The translations under genes were made by a program, and so were the position numbers. The notes under the pieces were generated by a model that worked only from the letters and a program-made list of their open reading frames with translations, had not been told where the DNA came from and searched no databases. Below are positions 25,643 to 45,786 of a DNA stretch of 64,000 nt, one piece after another. The stretch covers positions 1 to 64,000 of the forward strand of contig CAWFLX010000024.1 of the NCBI GenBank assembly GCA_963816775.1, written 5' to 3'. Every line of letters starts with the position of its first letter. Within the stretch, counting starts at the first letter, position 1. This DNA comes from JAFAXD01 sp963816775. Its GTDB lineage: Bacteria > Pseudomonadota > Alphaproteobacteria > Rhizobiales > Xanthobacteraceae.

Positions 25643-25781
25643 TTCTTCCGACAGCTTAAGTGGGCAAGACCGTTTGGTCTGGCGGGCCGCCATTTCGCGG
25701 GCCGCCGGTTCCGGACCTGATTTTCACGGTTAAAACCGGCGAAAAATCTCGAAAAACCCAGCGGGAAACTGGCTCGACCCC

Positions 25782-25810
25782 TTGGCAAGTTCACCCTTTC
25801 GCTCTAGATA
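25782..25810 (+). promoter_or_regulatory. predicted promoter of rplJL-rpoBC
   Basis: TTGGCA (25782-25787) is spaced 17 bases from TAGATA (25805-25810). The -35 is good and the -10 is weak. Its position fits the start of the leader of rplJ. Confidence 0.35.
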
Positions 25811-26283
25811 GACGCCACGGGGCGTGCCGACCCAGTTTGTCGGCGCGCCTTTGCGCGTCTTTCGGAAAACACGGATACGAGGAGCTTGATCCTTTGGACA
25901 TCCTGCGGGATTCATCTGAAGGGCCAAGGACCTAACGCAGTTTTTCTGAAGCGCGCGCGGCCAAGGTCTTCCAAAACCAGTGGGTTTTGAAAACCACGGC
26001 CAACCTGTCCGAGACTGCAGGTGCGGAGCGTCGGTTATCAACCGGCCATCGGCTTAATGTCCTGCACAGACGGGGGAAGCAACCGATTGCGGGCGCGCGA
26101 TGAGCTCGTCCGCGGCGGTTTGGACCTCGAAGTCCTGGAGCGGCCATGCTGCGCCGGGGGACAGGCATGAGGCTCGCCTTGGCGAGCAAACCCAGCGCTG
26201 TCCTCCTTCCGTCGAGCACGGAGCGGGGCGGTATGTCGCAACCGGCGGTCAGCTTCCGACCGCCAACCTGGAAAGAGCAAACA
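25811..26283 (+). promoter_or_regulatory. rplJ leader with hairpins, likely L10 autoregulation site
   Basis: About 470 non-coding bases precede the GTG start of rplJ. A perfect hairpin GGCGGTC / GACCGCC (26244-26264) ends 19 bases before the start. In bacteria, L10 bound to L7/L12 represses its own mRNA by binding a folded leader of this kind. The function here is inferred from position. Confidence 0.5.
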
Positions 26284-26802
26284 GTGGATCGAGCGGCCAA
26301 GCAGGAGTCCATCACGACGCTCAACGGAGTCTTCAAATCCTCCAATGTCGTCGTCGTGGCCCATTACGCGGGGCTCACGGTTGCCCAGATGCAGGCGCTG
26401 CGCACGCAGGCCAGGCAGGCGGGCGCCTCCGTGAAAGTCGCGAAAAACCGTCTCGCCAAGATCGCTCTCGAAGGCACGGACGTGGCTTCCATCGCACCCC
26501 TCCTAAAGGGTCCGACGGTGATCGCCTATTCGGGCGATCCGATTGCCGCGCCCAAGGTCACTTCCGACTTCGCCAAGGCAAACGAGAAATTCGTGATCCT
26601 GGGCGGAGCCATGGGAAAGACCGCCCTGAACCCGGACGGCGTCAAGGCACTCGCCTCGTTGCCGTCGCTCGATGAACTGCGTGCCAAACTGGTCGGCCTC
26701 ATTGTGGCGCCGGCTACCAAGATCGCGCAGGTCGTCAACGCGCCGGCGGCAAAGCTCGCCCGCGTGGTTCAGGCGTATGCCGCCAAGAGCGAAGCCGCGT
26801 GA
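26284..26802 (+). CDS. rplJ: 50S ribosomal protein L10
   Basis: I chose the GTG at 26284 (product VDRAAKQES...) because GGAAAGAG lies upstream and the length becomes the normal 172 residues; upstream ATG codons would add an unusual tail. VVVVAHYAGLTVAQMQALR is the rRNA-binding part and the C-terminal helix binds L7/L12 dimers. It forms the base of the stalk. Confidence 0.96.
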   Translation: MDRAAKQESITTLNGVFKSSNVVVVAHYAGLTVAQMQALRTQARQAGASVKVAKNRLAKIALEGTDVASIAPLLKGPTVIAYSGDPIAAPKVTSDFAKANEKFVILGGAMGKTALNPDGVKALASLPSLDELRAKLVGLIVAPATKIAQVVNAPAAKLARVVQAYAAKSEAA

Positions 26803-26844
26803 GGCTCTCCTCCATCCGAGGTTCAAACCAAAAGGACATGACGA

Positions 26845-27219
26845 ATGGCTGACCTGTCGAAACTTGTTGACGATCTTTCGAGCCTCACGGTGCTCGAAGC
26901 GGCGGAACTCGCGAAGCTGCTCGAAGAGAAGTGGGGTGTTTCCGCCGCCGCGGCGGTTGCGGTGGCGGCAGCGCCTGGCGCTGCGGCTGCAGCTCCGGTC
27001 GAAGAGAAGACCGAGTTCACGGTCGTTCTGGCGGCTGCCGGTGACAAGAAGATCGAGGTGATCAAAGAAGTCCGCGCATTGACAGGCCTCGGACTGAAAG
27101 AGGCCAAAGACCTGGTCGAGGGCGCGCCCAAGCCGGTGAAGGAAGGCGTGTCCAAGGACGAGGCAGAAAAGGTCAAGGCAACCCTCGAGAAGGCGGGTGC
27201 CAAGGTGGAGCTCAAGTAG
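26845..27219 (+). CDS. rplL: 50S ribosomal protein L7/L12
   Basis: The 124-residue product has an N-terminal dimerisation domain, an alanine-rich hinge (AAAAVAVAAAPGAAAAAP) and the factor-binding C-terminal domain (ALTGLGLKEAKDLVEGAPKP). Several copies form the stalk that recruits EF-Tu and EF-G, both encoded downstream. It is 42 bases from rplJ. A hairpin follows its stop. Confidence 0.97.
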   Translation: MADLSKLVDDLSSLTVLEAAELAKLLEEKWGVSAAAAVAVAAAPGAAAAAPVEEKTEFTVVLAAAGDKKIEVIKEVRALTGLGLKEAKDLVEGAPKPVKEGVSKDEAEKVKATLEKAGAKVELK

Positions 27220-27234
27220 TTGTGAGTGACTAAC

Positions 27235-27270
27235 CGGCAGTTCCGAGATCCGAATCGCTCGGAACTGCTG
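27235..27270 (+). terminator. attenuator-like hairpin between rplL and rpoB
   Basis: CGGCAGTTCCGAG pairs with CTCGGAACTGCTG (13 pairs including one G:U) with a ten-base loop, followed by GTGTTTGGGTT, a weak T-rich run. In E. coli a partly efficient terminator at this place lowers rpoBC expression relative to rplJL. The same role is inferred here. Confidence 0.65.
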
Positions 27271-27475
27271 GTGTTTGGGTTATGTGAATTGTCGCGTTAC
27301 GGACATTTCACGTCACGCGATCCGAGTTGTTTTCGGATCGGACGTCCGGGCGGGGCTCGATTCTCGGGCTCCGCCGATCACTGCAGCTTCCGCCCGCGCG
27401 CAACGCTGAGCGCCGCAGTGCCGGAAGACACCGCCGCCGGTAAGCGCCGGCGGACGGTCGAAGCGAGAGAGCACG

Positions 27476-31607
<4,132 letters not shown>

Positions 31608-31642
31608 CGGTGAAACGCGCGGTGCATCGCGCTCACCACCGT

Positions 31643-31727
31643 GTCATGGCCGGGCCTGTCCCGGCCATCCTCGACTTTCTCGCATACGGCGAGGACGTCG
31701 ATGCCCGGGAACAAGAGCGGGCATGAC
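31643..31727. repeat. palindromic repeat between rpoB and rpoC
   Basis: The element begins GTCATGGCCGGGCCTGTCCC and ends GCCCGGGA...GGGCATGAC, so its ends are GTCATG and CATGAC in inverted orientation. The same element type is at 55053. Inner pairing GAGGACGTCGAT / ATCCTCGAC is partial. Confidence 0.7.
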
Positions 31728-31787
31728 GCTTGAAAATTCGGAATACGGCCGGACTAAGCGGCCGATGACTCCAAAACGGAGACAGCA

Positions 31788-35975
<4,188 letters not shown>

Positions 35976-35999
35976 CGCGGACGCAACACAACAAAAGAA

Positions 36000-36022
36000 G
36001 CCGCCTTCGGGCGGCTTTTTTC
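36000..36022 (+). terminator. rho-independent terminator after rpoC
   Basis: GCCGCC, loop TTCG, GGCGGC, then TTTTTTC. This is the canonical UUCG tetraloop hairpin and ends the rpoBC transcript 24 bases after rpoC. Confidence 0.92.
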
Positions 36023-36153
36023 TTTATCCACGAATGGGTTAGTCCAAACTGGAAGGCGGTCGCCGGGCGCGTGCCGCTCCGGGCGTCCCGTCTGGACCGG
36101 GGTGTGCCGCCGGCTTGGTGGTCCGCAGGCAGGGCTAGCGGCCGCTTTGCTAA

Positions 36154-36195
36154 CAGCCTGCGCGTGTTGCCCATCAGCCTGCGCGTGTTACCCAT
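36154..36195 (+). repeat. 21-base tandem duplication
   Basis: Two adjacent 21-base units starting CAGCCTGCGCGTGTT differ at one base (G or A). They lie in the 714-base non-coding stretch between rpoC and rpsL. No role is evident. Confidence 0.7.
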
Positions 36196-36318
36196 TCGGT
36201 CGATGCGCAACTTCGAACAATCCCGAGCTTCGCCACGGAGCGCGCGAAAGCGCGCGCGAAAATCCGGCGAACGATGCGCCAGAGCCCGGAAAACCTTGAT
36301 ATTTGGAGGCTTCCTGGC

Positions 36319-36347
36319 TTGACTTCAGGGCGGGGCGCCGATACATA
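36319..36347 (+). promoter_or_regulatory. predicted promoter of the str operon
   Basis: TTGACT (36319-36324), a 17-base GC-rich spacer, and TACATA (36342-36347). It would give a leader of about 380 bases before rpsL. This stretch (36026-36736) holds no supportable gene. Confidence 0.5.
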
Positions 36348-36736
36348 CGCCGCACTTTTCGGCAGGCGGTGAGCTTCGCTTAGTCGGATCGGTTGCCCGG
36401 GTCATCCCAAGCCACTGAACGCACGACACTGAACGTTTCGTGTTTTCCTGGCTCGTTGGCGCGGCACCAAGCCTCGATCATGAGGCCCGACCAATGAGGC
36501 TCAAACGCTGCCGCTGACCCTGCCAGGGTGCAGACTTCTCGGGGTGCACGATCGCGTGCGGCTTTGACGGCGCGATCCTCTGCTTGGTGCCGGCGTCATC
36601 CAGATTTGGATGGCGCGATTTCGTATTGCGCGCGAGTACGCCTCAAACGGGCCTCGCGCGTTGGAGCGCGATCAGTGATTTCGCTCCGCTGAAAAAAGGC
36701 CGCGCAACAGCGCGCCGCTAACGAGGTAAGGGCGAG

Positions 36737-37108
36737 ATGCCGACGATTAACCAGTTGATCCGCAAGCCGCGGGTCATCCAGAAGGCGCGCAAGAAAGTGC
36801 CCGCGCTGCAGCAGAGCCCGCAGAAGCGCGGGGTGTGCACGCGCGTCTACACGACGACGCCGAAGAAGCCGAACTCGGCCCTGCGCAAGGTCGCCAAGGT
36901 GCGCCTCACCAACGGTTTCGAGGTGATCGGCTATATCCCGGGCGAAGGTCACAATCTGCAGGAGCACTCGGTGGTCATGATCCGCGGCGGCCGCGTCAAG
37001 GATCTGCCGGGTGTGCGCTATCACATCCTGCGCGGCGTGCTCGACACGCAGGGAGTGAAGAACCGCAAGCAGCGCCGGTCCAAGTACGGCGCCAAGCGAC
37101 CGAAATAA
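36737..37108 (+). CDS. rpsL: 30S ribosomal protein S12
   Basis: The 123-residue product has the streptomycin-sensitive residues: TTPKKPNSALRKVAKVRL (Lys43) and GGRVKDLPGVRYH (Lys88). S12 checks codon-anticodon pairing in the decoding centre. It starts the str operon; rpsG follows after 14 bases. Confidence 0.97.
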   Translation: MPTINQLIRKPRVIQKARKKVPALQQSPQKRGVCTRVYTTTPKKPNSALRKVAKVRLTNGFEVIGYIPGEGHNLQEHSVVMIRGGRVKDLPGVRYHILRGVLDTQGVKNRKQRRSKYGAKRPK

Positions 37109-37122
37109 CGCGGAGCTAAACG

Positions 37123-37593
37123 ATGTCCCGTCGTCACCGTGCCGAGAAGCGCGAGATTTTGCCCGATCCGAAATTCGGCAACGTGGTCGTGACCAAGTTC
37201 ATGAATTCGGTCATGTACGAGGGCAAGAAATCGGTCGCCGAGAACATCGTCTACGGCGCGTTTGATCTGATCGAAGGCAAGACCAAACAGAGCCCGCTTA
37301 CTGTGTTCGAGCAGGCGCTCGACAACGTCATGCCGTCAATCGAGGTGCGCTCTCGCCGCGTCGGCGGCGCGACCTATCAGGTGCCGGTCGAGGTGCGCAC
37401 GGACCGCCGCCAGGCACTGGGCATTCGCTGGCTGATTACTGCAGCGCGCGAGCGCAACGAAAAGACGATGACGGAGCGGCTCTCGGCCGAGTTGCTCGAC
37501 GCATCGAACAACAGGGGGAACGCCGTCAAGAAACGTGAAGACACGCACCGGATGGCCGAGGCCAACCGCGCGTTCTCGCATTACCGCTGGTAA
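37123..37593 (+). CDS. rpsG: 30S ribosomal protein S7
   Basis: The 156-residue product binds the 3' major domain of 16S rRNA and is the assembly starter of the head. VRSRRVGGATYQVPVEVR and the C-terminal AFSHYRW are conserved. In the family S7 also represses the str mRNA. GGAGC precedes the ATG; fusA is 23 bases downstream. Confidence 0.97.
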   Translation: MSRRHRAEKREILPDPKFGNVVVTKFMNSVMYEGKKSVAENIVYGAFDLIEGKTKQSPLTVFEQALDNVMPSIEVRSRRVGGATYQVPVEVRTDRRQALGIRWLITAARERNEKTMTERLSAELLDASNNRGNAVKKREDTHRMAEANRAFSHYRW

Positions 37594-37616
37594 GGCTTCG
37601 CACGCAAGGACCCCCC

Positions 37617-39689
<2,073 letters not shown>

Positions 39690-39730
39690 GCCTGCCACCA
39701 ACCCCTTAGTCGGTAAGTCAGGAGAACCCG

Positions 39731-40921
<1,191 letters not shown>

Positions 40922-40932
40922 GTGCGGACAGT

Positions 40933-40958
40933 CGCCCCCGGGCATGACCCGGGGGTCC
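40933..40958 (+). repeat. palindromic element between tuf and rpsJ
   Basis: CCCCCGGG (40935-40942), loop CATGA, CCCGGGGG (40948-40955), then TCCATTTTTTA. The T-run five bases after the stem makes a weak terminator possible, while the motif also matches the GCCCGGG repeat family. Confidence 0.65.
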
Positions 40959-40980
40959 ATTTTTTAGGAAGGCAGCTTCG

Positions 40981-41289
40981 ATGAACGGCCAGAATATCCG
41001 CATCCGGCTCAAGGCATACGACCATCGTATCCTCGATGCCTCGACGCGCGAGATCGTGGCGACCGCCAAGCGCACGGGCGCGCAGGTGCGTGGGCCGATC
41101 CCGCTGCCGACCAAGATCGAGAAGTTCACCGTCAACCGCTCGCCGCACATCGACAAGAAGAGCCGCGAGCAGTTCGAGATGCGCACTCACAAGCGTCTGC
41201 TCGATATCGTTGATCCGACGCCGCAGACCGTCGACGCGTTGATGAAGCTCGACCTCGCCGCCGGCGTCGATGTCGAGATCAAGCTGTAA
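40981..41289 (+). CDS. rpsJ: 30S ribosomal protein S10 (NusE)
   Basis: The 102-residue product has the conserved RIRLKAYDHRILDAS start and the loop region with KFTVNRSPHIDKKSREQFE. It is part of the 30S head and, as NusE, links NusG to the ribosome. It is the first gene of the S10 operon; rplC follows after two bases. Confidence 0.97.
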   Translation: MNGQNIRIRLKAYDHRILDASTREIVATAKRTGAQVRGPIPLPTKIEKFTVNRSPHIDKKSREQFEMRTHKRLLDIVDPTPQTVDALMKLDLAAGVDVEIKL

Positions 41290-41291
41290 GG

Positions 41292-42044
41292 GTGGAGGAG
41301 AAGATGCGCTCCGGCGTGATCGCACAGAAGGTCGGCATGACGCGCCTCTTCACCGAGGCCGGCGAGCACAAGTCGGTCACCGTGCTGCGGCTCAACAATT
41401 GCCAGGTCGTCGGGCACCGCACCGCGGACAAGAACGGCTACGTCGCGCTCCAGCTCGGCGCCGGCGCGCGCAAGGTGCGCAACGTCAGCAAGGCCGAGCG
41501 CGGCAACTTTGCAATCGCCAAGGTCGAGCCCAAGCGCCGGCTCGCCGAGTTCCGGGTCAGCGCGGACGGTGTCATTCCGATCGGCGCCGAGATTACGGCC
41601 GATCATTTCGTGGTCGGCCAGTTCGTCGATGTGACCGGCACGTCGATCGGCAAGGGTTTTGCTGGTGGCATGAAGCGCTGGAACTTCGGCGGTCTGCGCG
41701 CATCGCACGGCGTATCGGTTTCGCACCGCTCGATCGGCGGTACCGGCGGCCGGCAGGACCCGGGCAAGACCTTCAAGAACAAGAAGATGCCGGGCCATCT
41801 CGGCGTCGAGCGCGTTACTACGCTCAACCTGCGCGTCGTGCAGACCGATCCGGAGCGCGGTCTCATTCTGGTCGAAGGCGCGGTGCCGGGTGCCAAGGGT
41901 GGCTGGATCATGCTGCGCGATGCGGTCAAGAAGGCGCTCCCGAAGGACGCGCCCAAGCCCGGCAAGTTCCGCGCCACCGAGGGCGCCGCTGCACCGGAAG
42001 CGGGCGCTGCGCCAGCGGCCGAGCAGGCTCAGGAGGGCGCGTGA
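41292..42044 (+). CDS. rplC: 50S ribosomal protein L3
   Basis: The 250-residue product begins MEEKMRSGVIAQKVGMTRLF; the MRSGVIAQK start at 41304 is the more usual one and has GGAGGAG just before it. The central GTSIGKGFAGGMKRWNFGG reaches the peptidyl-transferase centre. It ends with an alanine-rich tail of about 25 residues (APEAGAAPAAEQAQEGA), longer than in E. coli and common in this group. Confidence 0.96.
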   Translation: MEEKMRSGVIAQKVGMTRLFTEAGEHKSVTVLRLNNCQVVGHRTADKNGYVALQLGAGARKVRNVSKAERGNFAIAKVEPKRRLAEFRVSADGVIPIGAEITADHFVVGQFVDVTGTSIGKGFAGGMKRWNFGGLRASHGVSVSHRSIGGTGGRQDPGKTFKNKKMPGHLGVERVTTLNLRVVQTDPERGLILVEGAVPGAKGGWIMLRDAVKKALPKDAPKPGKFRATEGAAAPEAGAAPAAEQAQEGA

Positions 42045-42045
42045 C

Positions 42046-42666
42046 ATGGAACTGACTGTCACAACCCTCACCGGCGAAAGCGCCGGCTCGGTCACGCTGT
42101 CGGACGCAATTTTCGGGCTGACGCCGCGACAGGACCTCATCCAGCGTTGCGTCGTCTGGCAGCTTGCCAAACGCCAGCGCGGCACGCACGACGTCAAGAA
42201 CCGCGCCGAGATCTGGCGTACCGGCAAGAAAATGTACAAGCAAAAGGGCACCGGTAGCGCCCGTCACGGCTCGGCGCGCGTCAACCTGTTCCGCGGCGGG
42301 GGGCGCTCGTTCGGCCCAACTCCGCGCAGTCACGCCATCGATCTGCCCAAGAAAGTGCGCGCGCTCGCGCTGCGCCACGCGTTGTCCGCCAAGGCGCAGG
42401 ATGGCGGCATCGTGGTGCTCGACGCGGTCTCCGCCAAGGACGCCAAGACCAAGGCTGTGCGCGCGCAGCTCGCAAAGCTCGGCCTGGAAAGCGCTCTGAT
42501 CGTGGACGGCACCGAGATTGAAAACAACTTCCTTCTGGCCGCGCGCAACATTCCCAACATCGACGTCCTGCCGGTGCAGGGCGTCAACGTCTACGACATC
42601 CTGCGACGCAACAAGCTGGTGCTCACCAGGGCCGCGATCGAAGCGCTGGAGGCGCGTTTCAAATGA
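42046..42666 (+). CDS. rplD: 50S ribosomal protein L4
   Basis: I chose the ATG at 42046, giving the normal 206 residues starting MELTVTTLTG. The loop with KKMYKQKGTGSARHGSARV reaches the exit tunnel. In many bacteria L4 represses the S10 operon. It overlaps rplW by ATGA. Confidence 0.96.
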   Translation: MELTVTTLTGESAGSVTLSDAIFGLTPRQDLIQRCVVWQLAKRQRGTHDVKNRAEIWRTGKKMYKQKGTGSARHGSARVNLFRGGGRSFGPTPRSHAIDLPKKVRALALRHALSAKAQDGGIVVLDAVSAKDAKTKAVRAQLAKLGLESALIVDGTEIENNFLLAARNIPNIDVLPVQGVNVYDILRRNKLVLTRAAIEALEARFK

Positions 42667-42962
42667 CCGTCACCGATCCGCGCCACTACGACGTTATTCT
42701 TTCGCCGATCATCACCGAGAAGGCGACCGCCGCCTCGGAGAGAAACCAGGTGATGTTCCGTGTCGCCCGCACCGCCACCAAGCCGCAGATCAAGGAAGCG
42801 GTTGAGAAGCTGTTCGACGTCAAGGTCAAGAGCGTCAACACGCTGGTGCGCAAAGGCAAGATCAAGGCGTTTCGCGGCTCGCGCGGCGAGCAATCGGACG
42901 TCAAGAAAGCGATCGTGACGCTCGAAGAGGGTCACCGGATCGACGTGACCACAGGGTTGTGA
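42663..42962 (+). CDS. rplW: 50S ribosomal protein L23
   Basis: The 99-residue product is at the tunnel exit, where it docks trigger factor and SRP. ILSPIITEKATAASERN and VNTLVRKGKIKAFRGSRG are conserved. Its ATG overlaps the rplD stop, so the two are translationally coupled. Confidence 0.97.
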   Translation: MTVTDPRHYDVILSPIITEKATAASERNQVMFRVARTATKPQIKEAVEKLFDVKVKSVNTLVRKGKIKAFRGSRGEQSDVKKAIVTLEEGHRIDVTTGL

Positions 42963-42972
42963 GGCGGGCATC

Positions 42973-43812
42973 ATGGCACTCAAAACCTTCAAGCCGACGA
43001 CCCCGGGCCAGCGTCAGCTGGTCCTCGTCGACCGCACCACGCTCTACCGCGGCAAGCCGGTCAAGACGCTCACCGAGGGCAAGATTTCGTCCGGCGGGCG
43101 CAACAACAATGGCCGCATCACCGTGCGGTTTCGCGGCGGCGGCCACAAGAAGGCGCTGCGCCTCGTCGACTTCAAGCGCCGCAAGTTCGATCAGCCCGCC
43201 AAGGTCGAGCGTATCGAGTACGATCCCAATCGAACCGGTTTCATTGCGCTGATCAAGTATGAGGACGGCGAGCTCGCCTACATCCTGGCGCCGCAGCGGC
43301 TGGGCGAGGGCGACACCGTCGTCTCCGGCGAGCACGTTGACGTGAAGCCCGGCAACGCCATGCCGCTCGGCAACATGCCGATCGGGACCATTGTGCACAA
43401 CGTGGAGCTCAAGATCGGTAAGGGCGGTCAGCTGGCGCGTTCGGCCGGGACCTACACGCAGATTGTCGGACGCGACCAGGATTACGTGATCCTGCGGCTC
43501 AATTCAGGCGAGCAGCGGCTCGTGCATGGGCGCTGCATGGCAACCGTCGGCGCGGTCTCGAACCCCGACAACATGAACGTTTCGATCGGCAAGGCGGGAC
43601 GCAAGCGTTGGATGGGCCGGCGGCCGCACAATCGCGGCGTCGCCATGAACCCGGTCGATCATCCGCACGGTGGCGGCGAGGGCCGCACCTCGGGCGGACG
43701 CCACCCAGTTACGCCGTGGGGCTTCCCGACCAAGGGGAAGAAAACCCGCAACAACAAGTCAACCAACAAATTCATCGTTTCGAGCCGCCACGCTCGTAAG
43801 AAGAAGGGCTGA
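42973..43812 (+). CDS. rplB: 50S ribosomal protein L2
   Basis: The 279-residue product has the conserved C-terminal MNPVDHPHGGGEGRTSGGRH loop that contacts the peptidyl-transferase centre. Length and composition are normal. rpsS starts seven bases after the stop. Confidence 0.97.
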   Translation: MALKTFKPTTPGQRQLVLVDRTTLYRGKPVKTLTEGKISSGGRNNNGRITVRFRGGGHKKALRLVDFKRRKFDQPAKVERIEYDPNRTGFIALIKYEDGELAYILAPQRLGEGDTVVSGEHVDVKPGNAMPLGNMPIGTIVHNVELKIGKGGQLARSAGTYTQIVGRDQDYVILRLNSGEQRLVHGRCMATVGAVSNPDNMNVSIGKAGRKRWMGRRPHNRGVAMNPVDHPHGGGEGRTSGGRHPVTPWGFPTKGKKTRNNKSTNKFIVSSRHARKKKG

Positions 43813-43819
43813 GAACGAC

Positions 43820-44143
43820 ATGTCGCGCTCGGTATGGAAGGGCCCGTTCGTCGACGGCTACCTGCTCAAGAAGGCGGAAGCCGCACGCTCGTCGGGTCGA
43901 CATGATGTGATCAAGATCTGGAGCAGGCGCTCGACCATCCTGCCGCAGTTCGTCGGACTGACCTTCGGCGTCTACAACGGGCACAAGCACATTCCAGTGC
44001 TGGTGACCGAGGAGATGGTCGGCCACAAGTTCGGCGAGTTCTCGCTGACCCGCACGTTCCACGGCCACTCTTCCGACCGCAAGGCGAAGCGCGCCCCCGG
44101 CGCGTCGGGTGCGGCGCCGGCGCCGGCGGCGAAACCGAGCTGA
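43820..44143 (+). CDS. rpsS: 30S ribosomal protein S19
   Basis: The ATG at 43820 gives 107 residues beginning MSRSVWKGPFVDGYLLKKAE. The core ends near GEFSLTRTFHGHSSDRKAKR. A short Ala/Pro-rich tail (ASGAAPAPAAKPS) makes it about 15 residues longer than the E. coli protein. It binds the 16S head with S13. Confidence 0.96.
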   Translation: MSRSVWKGPFVDGYLLKKAEAARSSGRHDVIKIWSRRSTILPQFVGLTFGVYNGHKHIPVLVTEEMVGHKFGEFSLTRTFHGHSSDRKAKRAPGASGAAPAPAAKPS

Positions 44144-44153
44144 GGCCAGGACG

Positions 44154-44543
44154 ATGAGCAAAAAGAAGCATCCGCGCAGCCTCGCCGACACCGAGGCCAA
44201 GGCTGTGATGCGAACCATCCGGGTGAGCCCACAGAAGCTCAACCTGGTGGCGGCGCTCATTCGCGGCAAAAAGGTTGCGAGCGCGCTTGCCGACCTCGAG
44301 TTCTCGCGCAAGCGCATCGCCAAGGACGTACGCAAGTGCCTGGAGTCGGCGATCGCAAACGCCGAGAACAACCACGACCTCGATGTCGACGATCTAGTCG
44401 TGGCCGAAGCGCACGTCGGCAAGTCGCTGGTGATCAAGCGGTTCCACGCGCGTGCCCGCGGGCGCGCCGGACGCATCACCAAGCCGTTCTCGCACCTGAC
44501 CATCGTGGTGCGCCAGGTCGAGGCGGCGGAGGCGGCCGCATGA
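44154..44543 (+). CDS. rplV: 50S ribosomal protein L22
   Basis: The ATG at 44154 gives 129 residues beginning MSKKKHPRSLADTEAKAVMR. VHVGKSLVIKRFHARARGRAG-like residues (here EAHVGKSLVIKRFHARARGR) form the tunnel-lining hairpin. A hairpin lies between it and rpsC. Confidence 0.96.
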   Translation: MSKKKHPRSLADTEAKAVMRTIRVSPQKLNLVAALIRGKKVASALADLEFSRKRIAKDVRKCLESAIANAENNHDLDVDDLVVAEAHVGKSLVIKRFHARARGRAGRITKPFSHLTIVVRQVEAAEAAA

Positions 44544-44572
44544 GCAATTTATCTGTCGCGTTTTTGAACGAC

Positions 44573-44601
44573 GAAGTCCGTGGGCGTGTTCCGCGGACTT
44601 C
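44573..44601. other. hairpin between rplV and rpsC
   Basis: GAAGTCCGTGG pairs with CCGCGGACTTC (11 pairs, one G:U) around a seven-base loop GCGTGTT. It has no T-run. It sits in the 89-base spacer, the longest inside the S10 operon, and could affect mRNA processing. Confidence 0.55.
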
Positions 44602-44632
44602 CGCGTCGCGCAAAAGCGCCTGAGGAGGACCC

Positions 44633-45331
44633 ATGGGTCAGAAAGTCAATCCCGTCGGCCTACGGCTCGGCATCAACCGGACCTGGGACTCGCGCTGGTT
44701 CGCCGGCAAGGGCGAGTATGGCAAGCTGCTGCACGAGGACATCGCGATCCGCAAGCAGCTGCAAGAGCAGCTCAAGCAGGCGGCGGTGTCGAAGATCGTG
44801 ATCGAGCGCCCGCACAAGAAGTGTCGGGTGACGATCCACTCGGCGCGCCCCGGCGTGGTGATCGGCAAGAAGGGGGCCGACATCGAAAAGCTGCGGCGTA
44901 GCGTGGCCAAGATGACGGACTCCGACGTCGTCCTCAACATCATCGAAATCCGCAAGCCGGAGCTCGATGCGCGCCTTGTCGCCGAATCGATCGCTCAGCA
45001 GCTCGAGCGCCGGGTTGCTTTCCGTCGCGCCATGAAGCGCGCGGTGCAGTCGGCGATGCGGCTCGGGGCCGAAGGCATTCGCATCAACTGCTCGGGGCGC
45101 CTCGGCGGCGCCGAGATCGCGCGTATGGAGTGGTATCGCGAGGGGCGCGTGCCGCTGCACACGTTGCGCGCCGATGTCGACTACGGCACCGCGACTGCCT
45201 TCACCACCTACGGCACCTGCGGGGTCAAGGTCTGGATCTTCAAGGGTGAAATCCTCGAGCACGATCCGATGGCGCAGGACAAGCGGATGGCCGAAGGCGA
45301 AGCCGGCCGGCCGCGGCGCGACGTCGGCTGA
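44633..45331 (+). CDS. rpsC: 30S ribosomal protein S3
   Basis: The 232-residue product starts MGQKVNPVGLRLGINRTWDS and has a KH domain (GVVIGKKGADIEKLR) plus the mRNA-entry helicase residues. GGAGGA precedes the ATG. Length is normal. Confidence 0.97.
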   Translation: MGQKVNPVGLRLGINRTWDSRWFAGKGEYGKLLHEDIAIRKQLQEQLKQAAVSKIVIERPHKKCRVTIHSARPGVVIGKKGADIEKLRRSVAKMTDSDVVLNIIEIRKPELDARLVAESIAQQLERRVAFRRAMKRAVQSAMRLGAEGIRINCSGRLGGAEIARMEWYREGRVPLHTLRADVDYGTATAFTTYGTCGVKVWIFKGEILEHDPMAQDKRMAEGEAGRPRRDVG

Positions 45332-45368
45332 TCGGTCGACGGAAGAGAATTAAGGAAGAGAGACTGCC

Positions 45369-45782
45369 ATGCTGCAACCGACGCGCACGAAGTTTCGCAA
45401 GGCGCACAAGGGCCGGATCAAGGGCCTCGCGACGAGCGCGGCCAACCTCGATTTCGGCGAGTATGGCCTCAAGGCGATGGAGCCTGATCGCATCACCGCG
45501 CGCCAGATCGAGGCAGCACGTCGCGCACTCACCCGGCACATGAAGCGCGCCGGGCGGGTGTGGATCAGAATGTATCCGGATGTGCCGGTGTCGAAGAAGC
45601 CGCTGGAAGTGCGCATGGGATCCGGCAAGGGCGCGCCCGAGTTCTGGGTCGCGCGCGTGAAGCCGGGCCGTATCCTGTTCGAGGTCGACGGCGTCTCGCA
45701 GCAGGTCGCCCGCGAGGCGCTGACGCTCGCCGCCGCCAAACTGCCGATCAAGACGCGGTTCGTTCAACGCATCGCGGAGTAG
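45369..45782 (+). CDS. rplP: 50S ribosomal protein L16
   Basis: The 137-residue product starts MLQPTRTKFRKAHKGRIKG and contains VRMGSGKGAPEFWVARVKPG. It helps place the A-site tRNA. rpmC starts four bases after its stop. Confidence 0.97.
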   Translation: MLQPTRTKFRKAHKGRIKGLATSAANLDFGEYGLKAMEPDRITARQIEAARRALTRHMKRAGRVWIRMYPDVPVSKKPLEVRMGSGKGAPEFWVARVKPGRILFEVDGVSQQVAREALTLAAAKLPIKTRFVQRIAE

Positions 45783-45786
45783 CGAG

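Noticed and set aside
40935..40968. Strong terminator after tuf
   Set aside because: The stem is good but the T-run begins five bases later, and rpsJ follows at once. I list it as a palindromic element with only possible termination.
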